Shown: piece after piece, positions 1 to 64,000 of the stretch
Layout of the letters: every line of letters starts with the position of its first letter
Numbering within the stretch: position 1 is the first letter of the stretch
Assembly: GCF_010015445.1 (NCBI RefSeq)
Contig: NC_053114.1
Coordinates: forward strand, 31,538,079-31,602,078
Direction: 5' to 3'
Length of the DNA stretch: 64,000 nucleotides
DNA from: Perca fluviatilis
Taxonomy: Eukaryota > Chordata > Actinopteri > Perciformes > Percidae
Translations under genes and position numbers: made by a program
Notes under the pieces: model-generated
What the model was told of the DNA's origin: nothing
Databases searched by the model: none
Seen by the model: only the letters and a program-made list of their open reading frames with translations

Positions 1-590
1 CATAACTGCAGTGAGAAGGAAACAACGTTTTTCTTCTCAAAGTCGACCAAACTCTTCCCCTTACTGCCTTTTTGGAGGGGAGTTTCTCCTGCGGGCCCTG
101 ACGAGCGCCCGGGAGTCGTTCTGTTTCATTTCTGTGGAAATCTATCGACAGAAACAACGGACTGAACACACCGTAAAAAGGCTGACGTCTGGGCAGAGAT
201 AAGTAGTGTGTTTACTAATGAGCAAAGGGTTCGCTACCATTTTTGCCATTAATGTGATCTGATTTAATCATGTACTGGTCCATATGTGATTATTAATCTG
301 TGCTGTGAATGTATAAACGATCAATTATACCGTTGATTTATGTTGTGTTTAAGTAGCTGGGTATAACTGTAATCGCTACCTGCTAATTCATTCCTTTCAT
401 GGAATTTACTGTCTGCGATAGAATCGCGAAAATCAGCTGCTAGCTACTGGAGTGGTTATAGTGACGTTTCCCTCGGCAAAACCAAAAGTCTCAGTCTGTC
501 GGACAGTGGCTGAGGGGAACTAGGTCATTATCGATAATTAAGATCAAAGTGCCTCTTTTCTTTACTCTTCTTCTCTTTCTCCTCTTACTA

Positions 591-596
<6 letters not shown>

Positions 597-673
<77 letters not shown>
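597..673. repeat. (CA)n microsatellite
   Basis: 77-bp uninterrupted CA tract in the terminal intron. Confidence 0.97.
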
Positions 674-675
<2 letters not shown>

Positions 676-681
676 ACACAG

Positions 682-720
682 GCTAGCCGCGTATCTCCCG
701 AGCTAACGCGGTAGGCTAGC
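682..720. repeat. imperfect inverted repeat (GCTAGCCGCGT / ACGCGGTAGGCTAGC)
   Basis: The two arms GCTAGCCGCG and CGCGGTAGGCTAGC can pair across a short loop. It may be the end of an unidentified transposon or a cruciform-prone sequence. Confidence 0.4.
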
Positions 721-791
721 TTCACACGTGGAGTCGGCATCACCTTGTACAGAGCTAACACATGACCTAGCATACTAGGTTAAGCGTGCGC

Positions 792-804
792 GTTACCTAG
801 CAAC
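792..804. promoter_or_regulatory. RFX X-box motif
   Basis: The sequence GTTACCTAGCAAC matches the X-box consensus GTNRCC-N(0-3)-RGYAAC in both half-sites with a one-base spacer. RFX factors bind X-boxes in promoters of ciliary genes. The surrounding 690-870 sequence is CpG-containing. Whether it is functional is not known. Confidence 0.45.
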
Positions 805-946
805 CCCCTCGGCTTCTTCAGCCCCTCCCCGTGCACGCAGCACCACTACCGCCCTCTTGAGGCTAAATAGTTTTGTGCAGCTCACAGGAGTAGCCAGTTT
901 GGTTGTTGTGTTAGGCCTACATTTTGACACCGCCCCTCCTCCTTCG

Positions 947-948
<2 letters not shown>

Positions 949-991
<43 letters not shown>
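949..991. repeat. (CA)n microsatellite
   Basis: 43-bp CA tract. Confidence 0.97.
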
Positions 992-993
<2 letters not shown>

Positions 994-1618
994 ACAGACG
1001 TGTCCATGACACATGCTGCTTTGTTTTGGCTTTGTTTTGGTTGTGATATGGTACAACATATATAAGTTTATTATTGAAGGATTATTGTTTAGCTACTGAT
1101 AATTGTGACGTTAATAAATCTTATTATACTTAATTAGCAGTTGCTTGTGATTATTTGTGTACTTGTTGTAATAATCGCTGGTCGATCAGGTCCGTGCTTG
1201 GATTCACCCCTTCCTTTATTTCCTTTTTAAAGGATTACCACAGAAATGAGACTGTTCCACAGTTTGATTATTGGTCCCTGATTAGCAGGGTGGTGCCCCG
1301 TTTTGATTGTTTGTCGATTTGATAGTTATTAATAACCATATTCATAACTTTATTGATATTGATAAAACATCTTTGATAATTTGCCAATGATCAAATCTGT
1401 ACCCTACGAGAATCCTACAATGTGATCAACCCTGGGTTGACCATGAGAGAAGCTGGATTAAGTCCAGCCCAACATAAATCCATAATTTGAACCTTCAGAA
1501 ATGAGAACAGGTATGCAACTATCCAATGACTATTTGACCATTATCAAACAATCAATCAGACTTTATTTGGCACTTTTCATAAAAGCAAATGTAGCATGTT
1601 GCTTCATACAATCCCCCT

Positions 1619-1620
<2 letters not shown>

Positions 1621-1671
<51 letters not shown>
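1621..1671. repeat. (CA)n microsatellite
   Basis: 51-bp CA tract. Confidence 0.97.
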
Positions 1672-1673
<2 letters not shown>

Positions 1674-2773
1674 TATTTTAAAAATCATGACTTTTGGTTT
1701 ACATGTTTATCGTTTTGTTTTCTTGTATGCTAGTGTATACAACACTGTGGTACTGTATACAACGGTATCGTTTTGCCAAATAAATATTTTCTGTTTCAAC
1801 ACTGCATGTTTACAGTGTACTTTTCAACCACTCTCAGAACGTTGTATGGAAATGTAGATATACGCCTATGAAAGACGAAAGGGCTTTAGATTTAGAGCAA
1901 CAGTGTTCATGGTATAGGTTCTATACAACTGCTATACTATTCTCTAGTAAAAAGAAATGATATCCTATGTAGTGGGCTGAAAGTACCTCATATGCATTGT
2001 GAAAACTATAAACAAGCCATCATACATTAGATATTTTAATAGTGTCTTATGTGTTCTCTTTTTTGACAACTGACAATAGCTGTTTATACAGTGCTATAGC
2101 GATCTATATAGAATGCCTTATATAGCAAATAGTAAATGAGTGACTGACTTTGGACGCAGGCTGGTACAATCCTGAGACAACTATTTTATGTCCCTCCTAA
2201 TAAGCATTAGGGAGTGTTGTTTGCCATTTATTTGTAATAAAATTTAACACAAAGCCAATAAGTGTGTGTGAGGTGGTTTCATTAAGCACACCAGGTTCTA
2301 AAGTATAAATCAATTCAGTTTATTTTTCTCAACGCTAATAGCAGCTATTAGACAAATTAGATATTTAGCCACCTTGACAGGGAATTCGCAATGGCAGGTA
2401 TACAGTACCATGTCATGAACTGGCAGTTTACAAAATTAGGTGTATTTGTGAGATAATACTGATTATCTTGTGTCCTCTCTTTTTAACATCCGTCCATCAG
2501 TACATTTGTTTACAACTTGTGTTACAGTAAACCTGACTATGCTGCTGGTCCTTCTCCATTACTGACACAAAACAACATCTGTTACCTCTTGTCCCATAAG
2601 ACTGACCACACATCAATACACACACAAATTCATGAGGTAATGCACACACAAAAATCAAAGTGAGATGAGTAAGAAGAAGTGGCGCTGTTGTTGAGACCTG
2701 GCACAAACAGGACAATCACTGAGTGGAAATCTGGCAGAAGGCACACGCTACCACACACAGACACATACACACA

Positions 2774-2774
<1 letters not shown>

Positions 2775-2805
<31 letters not shown>
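2775..2805. repeat. (CA)n microsatellite
   Basis: 31-bp CA tract, about 180 bp from the exon 17 donor. Confidence 0.95.
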
Positions 2806-2807
<2 letters not shown>

Positions 2808-2983
2808 GTACCAACCATTGTTCTTCAGCATTTTCCTCAAAATCTCTTCCATTTTTGGGTACTCTGACCTTTGGGCAGGTACCTATCCACTTATTTTATT
2901 TATCCAATGACTCCTTAAATTCCTTTTTGTTCTACTGTATATACTGTAGCGTACATCCATTTAATTATTCCAAACACACTCAC

Positions 2984-55356
<52,373 letters not shown>

Positions 55357-55878
55357 GTTTTCCACTGTTTCAGTGATGTTTTTCAGGTGAAATAGCCAAG
55401 AAAAAACAGGCATTGTCTTCCTTTTCGCCATCCTTTTCTCCGTTTGCTTGATTTCACCTTCCGTTTCTGCAGCTGGCAGAATCCCAGAGACATCAGTCTT
55501 GCTCTCGTCTTTTCCATTCAAGCATTTCCCCCAACTTTTAAGGTCTTTTCTAACTTTCTTGTTGCATTTGTTCCTTAAGTTACACTGCTCCTCTCTCCTT
55601 ACTCTCTCCATCCTCTCTCTGCTAACTCCTCTGCTCCATGTTTGTCTCTTCCTTTTTGCCTTCTCTCCCTTCGTTTCTCCTTCATCTTCTCTCTGTTCCA
55701 TCCATCTCTGGCCTTTGACCCCAAGAGATTCTAGAATCGGGTTCTCCAAGGGGTCCTGCATGGTCTGAGGTTCTAAAAACCTGGGTTCTGCAACATTCTC
55801 GGGGGCAGAGGGATGTTCAAGAACCTGGATTTCTTTCGGAAGCCTTCCAGCAACGCTTGAATAAGTGATGACTGTCAT
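55357..55878 (-). other. open frame upstream of the ush2a signal peptide (5' UTR or N-terminal extension)
   Basis: An ATG at 55878, in an A-C-C-ATG context, opens 174 codons that run without a stop into the signal-peptide methionine at 55356. The predicted residues are Lys/Arg/Glu-rich with no recognisable domain. Human usherin has nothing equivalent. If translated, the hydrophobic signal sequence would lie near residue 185 and could not act as a conventional N-terminal signal peptide. An overlapping minimal uORF (ATG AAA CCA TGA) precedes it. Most likely this is 5' UTR that happens to be open. Confidence 0.5.
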
Positions 55879-58800
55879 GGTTTCATGGTTCCGGGGTTAC
55901 AGGGACATTTTTTACAGGCCAGTGCCCCTAGGGTGAGGCTACGAAGCTTAGCTCTCTGTTACACTGTCTCTGTCACTCGCACACACACATACGCAGACAT
56001 ACACACACACACACACACACAAACACACAAACCACAACCAAAGCCTTCACATGATAGGTAGGATTTCACAATCTAGAGAGGGAAAAGAGAGAAGGAGAGA
56101 AGGAAAGAGAGACTTGGTCAGACCAAAATCCAACATGAGACAAATCTGAGGAGAGTGAAATGCCATGCAGGCTATTCCCTAGCCAAAGCCTACACTATCA
56201 TGTACAGCTTGATGGAGGCACAGCTCAACTGATACTGCTACATTGCTTTCCCCTTTTCTTCATTTTCCATTGAATTAAACATGCCCTTTTTCCTCTGGCA
56301 TCTGGCCTCCAGGTTTTTATCCAACTGAACGGGTTTTCACATAAGTTTGTTGGAAATTGAGGCTTAGGCCAAAGCTCTCTTCATTACAATACTTATCAGC
56401 TTCAATTTCACATTTTGACACACAAAAAGAGGCCAGCAGTGCAGTCATCTCTATAGGGCTGAATTACTTGGACCCTCTCTTGCCTACAATGTGGGTTGGA
56501 AAATAGGAAAGCTCACAGTGTATCTAATAACGTCTGCTATATGCCGTGCAAATTTATAAATATCTATGCAGATATTGTGACATGCTAAAGTATCTGGTGG
56601 CTCCTTGTGGTTACCTGTCGGTGTTGACTCCCAGCACAAAGCTCTATCCTCATCACAAGTGCAGCGTCAACAAACAACACTTGTTGCTCTGGCGTGAGTC
56701 GGACAAAACAAGCTAACTACCTGTATTTCTCCACACCTGTCTGTCAGCGATAGCAGACGCCACTCCAGTAGAAAAAATAGTCCTCTCAAAACATGACTTG
56801 AGTTATTTTGTCCGTCGTTCTAGTCCACAATTCGTCAGGGAAAAAAAACAACTGAATGCCAATACAGCTGAACTTGTCAAAGCTCCTCTTTTTTTCTCTC
56901 TCTGTCGTACCTCTCTCAATCAGAACATGCGGCACGCGGTGCTAAGGAGATTACCGCCAGTCGCCATCTGGCCAGAAGCGCTCCAGGCGGCAGGATATTG
57001 GGCGCAAAGTAACGACGAGGCAACGTTACAGCTTTCAGAGCCAAGTAACGGAAACATGAGAGCCCTGGGGTCGGCGTGAGAACAAACAGTGCGACATATC
57101 CGCTTTGCATCTGTTACAGAATGCTAAAGAATGTCCGTGACAGCGAGGCATTAATATGCGATTTTAAAAGCCTAATTACCCCCTGCCTGGTAGTAATGCT
57201 TTACCCCCCACCTACGTGGGATGCGTCTGGGTTTCAGACAAGTGGCTCTCAGAGAAAAGAGGAACGCTACTGCCGTCGCTAGGCAACGGTGATCCGCTCC
57301 GGCCCATGGCTCCTGCCAAAGAGAGTGTAGGATGAAAATCATTGAATGGACTATCTGTCAAATTTTTTTTTTACTAAAATACTACATCACCATTTAAGGG
57401 TGCAATGCATTATGACACTGATGAGAAAATACAAACAGAAAGGAGGTCCTTTACATTGTAGGAATGCCAGAATGAGAGGCAAAGAGCTGGCAAGGTGTCT
57501 TTTCCTGTCAGCATTTTAATGGCAGTCACCCGGGATGTACTGCTATGTGTGTTATTAATTGGGCCTTGGTAACAATTAGCCACAAATGACTAATTACAGT
57601 GCGTGCCTGTGATGAAGCCCTGTATATAAAAGTGACCAAATTATGTATGTTATAGCTGCTGTGAATGTCATATGATACATGGTTGATAATTTAGAAAATA
57701 ATATTTTTTAAGTAGCCTAGCCTAGGCCTATACATGTGGGCATTTCCCTGTGTGTGCGTGAAAGTCTGAGTGTACTGTAAAATGAGATGTAAAATCTTAT
57801 AATAAAGATTGAAATCATCAAATTCAGTAACAGAAAAAAATATATAGGCCTAGGCTAATGTAGATAAACGGTTCTAGCTCTCCATTCTAATAAAAAGTAG
57901 CCTAACTTAACTATAAAGTTGATGGGAATTGTTTCCTTTCTTTTATCATTTGCGATTCAAATGCTACTTGCACTATTAGCTGTATATGAAAGCGAGGATA
58001 TATAGCCTAATACTGATTGTATGAACATGACAACAAGAGAAAACTGTTACATCAGATCTTATACATCTTATTATATATTTGACCTTGTCTTTTTTCTGCA
58101 TATTTCTTTGTTTTACTTCAAGCATATAAAACAACCAATGTTAGACAAATCTAAAATTTGAATAAATCTAACCTAAGCCAGATAAATGCATTAACCTCTA
58201 GTTTCATAAAGCTGAACATCCACTAGCAAAATATAGCCTAAACAATCCTATCAACACACACAGCAGAAGCACTGGCTCAAGTATACAATAGTTTAGACTT
58301 CCAATGTGTGCTTATTGCTTAAGCGCTCTGCATTTAAATTGTGTAAACATTTCCACCAAAAAAGACCCTCTCTTATATTTTTCCCTGCCGACAAGTTTTT
58401 ACGTTATCATACTAATCGCGTTTGAACAGCTGCAATTTGCTTTGGTTGAACAAAGGCATTCTAACTAGGTTTTAATTAAGTGTTCCTAATGACCTTAAGG
58501 AGATTAGAGGTTCGCCTTCTAATCAATACCAGGCAGAGAGAAGCAAAGGGAGGGGAGAGGAGGAGAGGGGAGGTGGCTAGGGGCTAGGATAGAGGTAGGA
58601 AGGAAAGGGGTAGAGAAGGAAAAAAAATGGTGAAAGTGAAAGAAAGAAGAGGGAGTAGAAAGTGGAGGAAGAAAACAATGAACTTGATCTGAAATATTTT
58701 CAAGAAAGGTCATAACCTTTATCTACATATACATTTGAAAAAAAAAGAGTCATGATGAAAGATTTCTTCATAGGCCAACAAAATGATAATATGTTTTCAA

Positions 58801-59905
58801 TGCTTAAATGAATCAAGAAAAACTGCCTAGTGACAGAGAGGGGCAGTCTGTGCATCTCTACACAAGCACAGATTCACATACCGTGATAATTTACCCAGAA
58901 AAGAGATTTTCCTTGTTTTACCTTCTTCTTTCCCTCTGAGAGGGTGAAAGTGACGTCAGGTAGGCTGTGATCATCAAGAGCGTTGTTAGCCAAGAAGAGT
59001 TTCTCTTATACCCTCCTCATAAGACATTTGCATAGATTTGCACACAGTGTGTCCACATGACAGAGAATCTAGTCATACATTGATTGTACTAATTTATTCA
59101 GCCAGACGCATTCAATTCCAGAGATTGAAGTGCTATCACACAAACGGGATTAAAACCGGATGACGATCGCACAATTAATATTGTCTCATTTTCTAAATTA
59201 CTAATGTATGACTTATATTTGGCTAAATTGTGTTTGCTGGTCTAATAACATTAAGGGTAATATGGTAAATGTATCGTCTCTCTGAGTCTCCAGAGCAGCA
59301 TGAATATGTATGGAGACATCCTTGGCCTCGCTGCTGATTAGGAAAAGTGGAATAAATTGATGGTTGGACTGTGTGTTTTTTAGCAAAATGCAATATTAGG
59401 TTGTGCATATGGAGATGTTACACACACACAAACACACACACACACGCACATTTTAGGCATCATGCATTCAAGAGCCATTTTATCTCCTGAATAACAGGTG
59501 TATATTGGTGAGTACAAGTTTATCACTTGGCCGAGATTGATTTCAGATTTTTTTCAGTGTGTGTGCGCATGTCTGTGTGCACGTATGTTTGCATATATTC
59601 ATATATTTTAGGTTTAAGGAGCATTGTGGAGTTTTTGTTTAAATAAACAAAACTTTTGTTTACATTAAGTGCTTCTTACCAAAACATATTGTGTATACCC
59701 CTGAGGTCTAAAAAACTTCAATACATGCTGGCACATGTGTGCTTGTTGGTGTGCACAACACAAACAAAATGGCACACTTTAAAAATGTTTCTTCATAGCG
59801 CTGCTAACAAAGTAAGTACGTAAAGTTTATATAGTTACAGTATATTTGTATAGCACTTATCACAGGAAGTCACAAAGTGCTTCACAGGCAAAATAAATAC
59901 ATACA
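55879..59905. other. ush2a 5' flank (promoter side), noncoding
   Basis: No coding exon is recognised. The transcription start of ush2a (minus strand) should lie here. Candidate donors of an untranslated first exon are CAG|GTAACC (exon edge 56615) and CAG|GTAGTT (exon edge 56721). The 56900-57300 stretch is the most CpG-containing part and has an X-box-like site. The blocks 57480-57620 and 58400-58520 are non-repetitive and rich in TAATTA-type homeodomain words, so could be conserved regulatory sequence (untested). A purine-rich tract occurs at about 58535-58680. Confidence 0.6.
57275..57287. promoter_or_regulatory. X-box-like motif upstream of ush2a
   Basis: GTCGCTAGGCAAC matches the RFX X-box with one mismatch (GTNRCC half as GTCGCT, RGYAAC half as GGCAAC). 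It is 1.9 kb upstream of the start codon in a CpG-containing region. Usherin works in ciliated photoreceptors and hair cells, so an RFX site is plausible but unproven. Confidence 0.35.
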
Positions 59906-59909
59906 TTAA

Positions 59910-60416
59910 AGGTTCCATGACATGGTCCTCTTTGGATGCTTTTATATCCTCAGTGATCCCCTAATACTGTATCTGAAGTCTCTTTCCTGAAATTCTGCCT
60001 TGGTGCAGAATTACAGCCACTAGAGCCAGTCCCACAATGAGCTTTCCTTAGTATGTGCCATTTCTGTGTCTGTAGCTATTGAGGAGGAGAGAGGAGGGGG
60101 GCAAGGTGGAGGGTGGGGGTCTGGCCTTGACCAACTGCCACTTTGCTTGTTTGAAAACCATGATGTCTCTCTCTCATGGGTGGGCCAAATTCTCTGGGCG
60201 GGCAAATCAGAGAAAGGGGAGGTAACCTTGCTCCTTATCAACTCATAAGGAGCAAGATTCCAGATCGGCCCATCTGAAGTTTCATTTTCTCAAAGGCAGA
60301 GCAGGATACCCAGGGCTCGGTTTACACCTATCACCATTTCTAGCCACTGGGGGACAATAGGCAGGCTGGGGGAACTCATATTAATGTTAAAAAAAAAAAG
60401 TCATGCCATGGGACCT
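59910..60416. mobile_element. piggyBac-like MITE, 507 bp
   Basis: The termini AGGTTCCATGACATGG and CCATGGGACCT are inverted repeats with TTAA on both sides (59906-59909 and 60417-60420). It is noncoding and belongs to a family I recognise as abundant in percomorph fish. Confidence 0.85.
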
Positions 60417-60420
60417 TTAA

Positions 60421-61208
60421 AACAGAACAATAGTCATAAAACTAGTTAGTGGGTTAGTGGTCAAAACCTCTGCAGCGTATGAATAACAACAACATCAACA
60501 TTCTTCACATTTTTTTTTTTTTTATGACTTTGGTGCACAAAACAATACCAACTCAGACGAGGTCGATTTTTATAGATTCACATAGTGATTAAACTCTCAG
60601 CAGATTCCTTCACATCAAGATACCAACACCATGATGCGTCATCACTATGGCTAGGCTAGGCACTATGGCTATATTTTTCCAGTATCTTTCCTCCAGTCAT
60701 TTTTTTGCACAAAACATTATAAGAGGGGATGGAACTGGAATGGACATTTTTTACGGTCTTTGTACCCCAATCTTTTAAATTTAATTTAGTGTGCATCAAA
60801 TATGCATATACATCAAATCTCTGGTCTGACAGAACATGTACTCTGCTGTGATGGTGTTAAGGTTTATTTAGGCTATCTCTTTCATTTTCCCTTGCCACTT
60901 GCGTCACGCTTGTGTCTATACTCTATTTTGGTCACTTCTGTCCTCCTCTCATACACCTCTCCCACACATACCACTCTCATTCTTTCCTGCATTCACTCTA
61001 TTCCCTTCTCCCCTTTCCATGCCCTCAATCCCTCTTACCGTCCTCTGTCACTGCTCTTCTCTAAATGTCCTCTTCTTTCTTGTCCTTGTTTTATGCGGAA
61101 TTTTCTATAAATAGATATATATTTTAATCTAAATGAAATGCACCAGAAACTAGATATAAAAACAATTTGGCTTTTCCAAGGCTTCTCAGATTTTATACCC
61201 TTAAGTCA

Positions 61209-61289
<81 letters not shown>

Positions 61290-62018
61290 TGCGAAAGCTT
61301 TTTGCCCCCTATTGGGGGCGAGGCCAGTGACACCCTCAGGGCTGTGCCGTCCAATCCCCTCCATGCTGCGTTTCTATAGGATTGAATTAACCTCCTGCCT
61401 CTCTTGACAATGCACATACACATAATCATCCAGTCTTTCACACACACATTTTGTCTATGCCAATCACCTTTCCCCTGTCAAGGCTATATTATTAGCTTGG
61501 GGCACTACTACTGCAACTATTATCACTTAGATTCACCCATGGGAATCAACCTACTAAATGCACAGAATCTTTTTTATTTATTTTCTTAAAAAGAGTCACA
61601 GTATATATTGCCCATCACTGGCTGCATAGGCACAACAATACTGTCGGTGTAGTATGGAATTATACATTAAAAGTTTAGCTGGCAGTAAAACTTACTGCTG
61701 GATTGATTTCTGACCATGAGAGGGCAGAATGTAGAGAAAAAGAGACTGCAAAACACACTTCTGAAAATAAACTTACAGCTAAGGCGCTGTCTTGCGGTTA
61801 ACACTTTGCCATCAGCAATTCTGCATTCACTTATAATGTCCCTTAAAGTCGGATTTTCCTCAAATGTCAATTTCTGTGTGGCTCCTCTGACAAATCCACT
61901 GGCACTGAAACTATTTGAACATTTAATGCCCTTTACCGTACATGGCAAGTGAACAATGGTATGGTTAAGGTGTGGTTGGGGTGAGGCAACTAAAAGAATT
62001 GGTTAAAAAGTAACTTAA
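60421..62018. other. intergenic sequence
   Basis: A pyrimidine-rich stretch (about 60880-61090) and a TG microsatellite are present. No gene is seen. Confidence 0.7.
61211..61288. repeat. (TG)n microsatellite
   Basis: 78-bp TG tract in the 5' flank. Confidence 0.97.
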
Positions 62019-62547
62019 AGTGCTCATATTATGCTTTTTTTTTTTCTTTTTCTTTCTTTTATTGTGTTATATATCTTTTTGTGTATGTTGTAGGTTTAAA
62101 AAGTGAAAAAGCCCAAAGTCCACCCCAAAGGCACTTACCATCTTCCAGAGAAAACACTGTTCACAAACTGCTCCGAACAGCTCTGTTGTAGTCAGAGACT
62201 ATTTAAAAGGACTTTGTTGTAGTCCAGCCTTTACTTCCGTGACAAACGTGCGTCACTTTGTTACACGTTATAATGCTTGCCTAGCTGCTAGCATGGCACG
62301 CCCTCACACTCTGCAACTGACAAGCAGTCCTTACCTAGGTACTGCGCATGTGTGACTCCTAACAAAGATGGAACAGAAGTGCGATGCCTCACTCTGTAGC
62401 TAAAACAGAGGGGTGAAAAGAGGAGCTGCAGCTATGTGCAGTACAACAAAAATATGGTGTTTTTTTTTTAATTGAACCACATAAACCTATACTGGTACAA
62501 CCTCTAACTACAATTATGAACCTGAAAATGAGCATAATATGAGCACA
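62019..62547. mobile_element. MITE with GTGCTCATATTATGC termini
   Basis: The left end GTGCTCATATTATGC and the right end GCATAATATGAGCAC are exact 15-bp inverted repeats. TTAA precedes the left end (62015-62018), but the right flank reads AGGTAA, so the target duplication is not intact. It belongs to a family I recognise as common in percomorph fish. Confidence 0.8.
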
Positions 62548-64000
62548 GGTAATTCACTGCCCTCTCAGGTTGAAAGTTTGGTGGTCAGAAATGTGCTCGG
62601 TTGTACTAGTTTATTTTTTTGGTTTGTTAATTTATTTCTTTTAACCATGAGGTAATCCAGTGTGTGATTGTGTGATTTTGCCAGTGTACAATGTGAATGC
62701 GTTACAATACTATTGTGTTCCAATGTTATACCTATCTATTTTGTTACCATACACCTGTTTAAAGAGATATTTGCTGAAGTGGATCCAGCTGCTCTGTGTC
62801 ATGGCACTGTGGGCAGTGTTTAGATGAACGCTGTTTGGTGAAACGCATTACACATCCTCCCGCAGACCTCTGCTGCTAAACATCGTTTATCTTCACAGAC
62901 TGCCCACACAACGACACAAAACTGGTTTCAATTGGCAAAGTATCCCTTTAAATAATAATGTGTTCTGTATTCAATATTTAAAAATAACTAAAAACGAGTT
63001 ATTATAAATATTTATAATATTTATAAAATGCATACTTTTTTCAGAACTTCATTTCAGAACCTTATCTTGAATCTTGACAAACTGTAAACAGTGATGAGTT
63101 GGTGAAACGGTTTGTGCTTTTAATGACACGTGTGTTATTACTGTACATATCAGAAAAGTGGCCGCTGCATATCAAACCTTCCAGCTATATATTGGCCTCT
63201 AGTGGGTGATTTTAAGTGCCACTAATTCACTGGCCAGTGACACATCAGACTATTTATTAAAGTACACTAACTTAATGAATGGCCCATAGAATGGAGAGTT
63301 AAAACATTTACTGTCCTAAGAGAGAGATAGAGAGCAATAGACACAGAAAGAGGATGGGAAGGGGGAGAGAGAGAGGGAAAGAGAGAGGAGAGAGTGAGAA
63401 TAAATGGCCCATCGTATAGAGTTAAGACATTAAAAGTGCAAATAGACAGCTGACCCTCTTATAGCTTGCACATGCAGCTCAGACACGTGCAGCCACCTTA
63501 GCCACTTTACACCCTGCGAGATAGAGGGATGGGGGACAGAATGGGGAAAGAGAGAGGAAAGGATGGAGAATTGGATGACACAAGAGGATGGGATGTTGGA
63601 GAAATGGAAAGAGGCGAGACATTGGAGTGAGGCAAGCGAACACAGGTGATTTATGGTTAGAGTGAATATGATTTTTAAAAAGTGAATGACAAAAAAGAAT
63701 GAAGGAAATATCAAAGAATTAAGAGACAAAGTGTACAAAGATAAAAATAGATAATGAGTGAAGGGAAGGAGAGAACATTGAACAAATAAATCATTGAAGG
63801 TTTGCACAAACGAGGGGCCATAAATTACAAGCAGAGTGGTCTGTTAGCTTGTAAGCTAAGTAGAGTAGTAGGCCATTTGAGATTTGATGGAGAGAGGGTG
63901 ATTGGAGAGCACAGGACAAGGAACGAAGAAAGTGATGTAAAGTAGAGACAAAGAAAAACAAGGAGAGTTACTTAGGAGAGAGGAAAGTTACTCTTCATTG
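62548..64000. other. intergenic sequence, purine-rich near the end
   Basis: A/T-rich up to about 63300, then GA-rich sequence to the window end. No coding sequence or RNA gene is recognised. Confidence 0.7.

Larger units (their letters stand above)
1..2983. other. intron sequence after ush2a exon 17 (continues beyond window)
   Basis: No usherin exon is visible, so the intron after exon 17 is at least 2983 bp. The first kilobase has more CpG than its surroundings, an inverted repeat at about 682-720 and a consensus X-box at 792-804. The rest is A/T-rich with CA microsatellites. A 'caatcaatcagactttattt' string at about 1548-1567 resembles the edge of dispersed fish repeats. Confidence 0.7.

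Noticed and set aside
56798..57079. Plus-strand open frame in the 5' flank as a divergent gene
   Set aside because: No domain, no supporting splice sites and only 93 codons; more likely CpG-containing promoter-side DNA.

Overview
This window is from a teleost fish genome, probably a percomorph (perch-like) species. The evidence is an intron-rich vertebrate gene, very heavy (CA)n/(TG)n microsatellite load, and families of TTAA-flanked MITEs, hAT MITEs and tRNA-derived SINEs that I recognise as common in percomorph genomes. The species assignment is inference. There is no bacterial or viral gene content, no CRISPR array and no operon.

The only protein-coding gene I can support is the 5' part of usherin (ush2a), transcribed from the minus strand. 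Seventeen coding exons run from the signal-peptide exon (start codon proposed at 55356) down to 2984. Splice sites, phases and amino-acid alignment to vertebrate usherin agree at every junction. In order they encode a signal peptide, a cysteine-containing N-terminal segment, a laminin-G-like domain, the laminin N-terminal (LN) domain, seven complete laminin-EGF (LE) repeats and most of the eighth. That is 964 codons plus one base. The remaining LE repeats, the FN3 array, the transmembrane segment and the PDZ-binding tail lie beyond the low end of the window.

Layout by position: 1-2983 is intron sequence with a CpG-containing patch and a consensus RFX X-box. 2984-9081 holds six LE exons (17 to 12). 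9082-16223 is a 7.1 kb intron. 16224-30610 holds the LE1, LN and C-terminal LamG-like exons (11 to 5), with MITEs in the introns. 30611-46615 is a 16 kb intron carrying a broken Ty3/gypsy relic, two SINEs, a 1.4 kb piggyBac-like MITE and long CA tracts. 46616-54103 holds exon 4 and a 7.3 kb intron with two hAT MITEs, a 5'-truncated L1 and an exact 125-bp duplication. 54104-55878 holds exons 3, 2 and 1. 55879-64000 is the 5' flank (promoter side), with no recognisable coding exon, two more TTAA MITEs and simple repeats.

The main observations are as follows. (i) The region equivalent to the single human USH2A exon 13 is split here into three exons, and one of the extra introns uses a GC-AG splice pair. 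(ii) The human exon 2 equivalent is also split into three. (iii) A 174-codon open frame runs in frame into the signal peptide. (iv) A perfect 125-bp copy of intron sequence sits inside a hAT MITE. I found no sign of a wholly new biological system. Comparisons with human exon boundaries come from memory and should be checked against the reference transcript.
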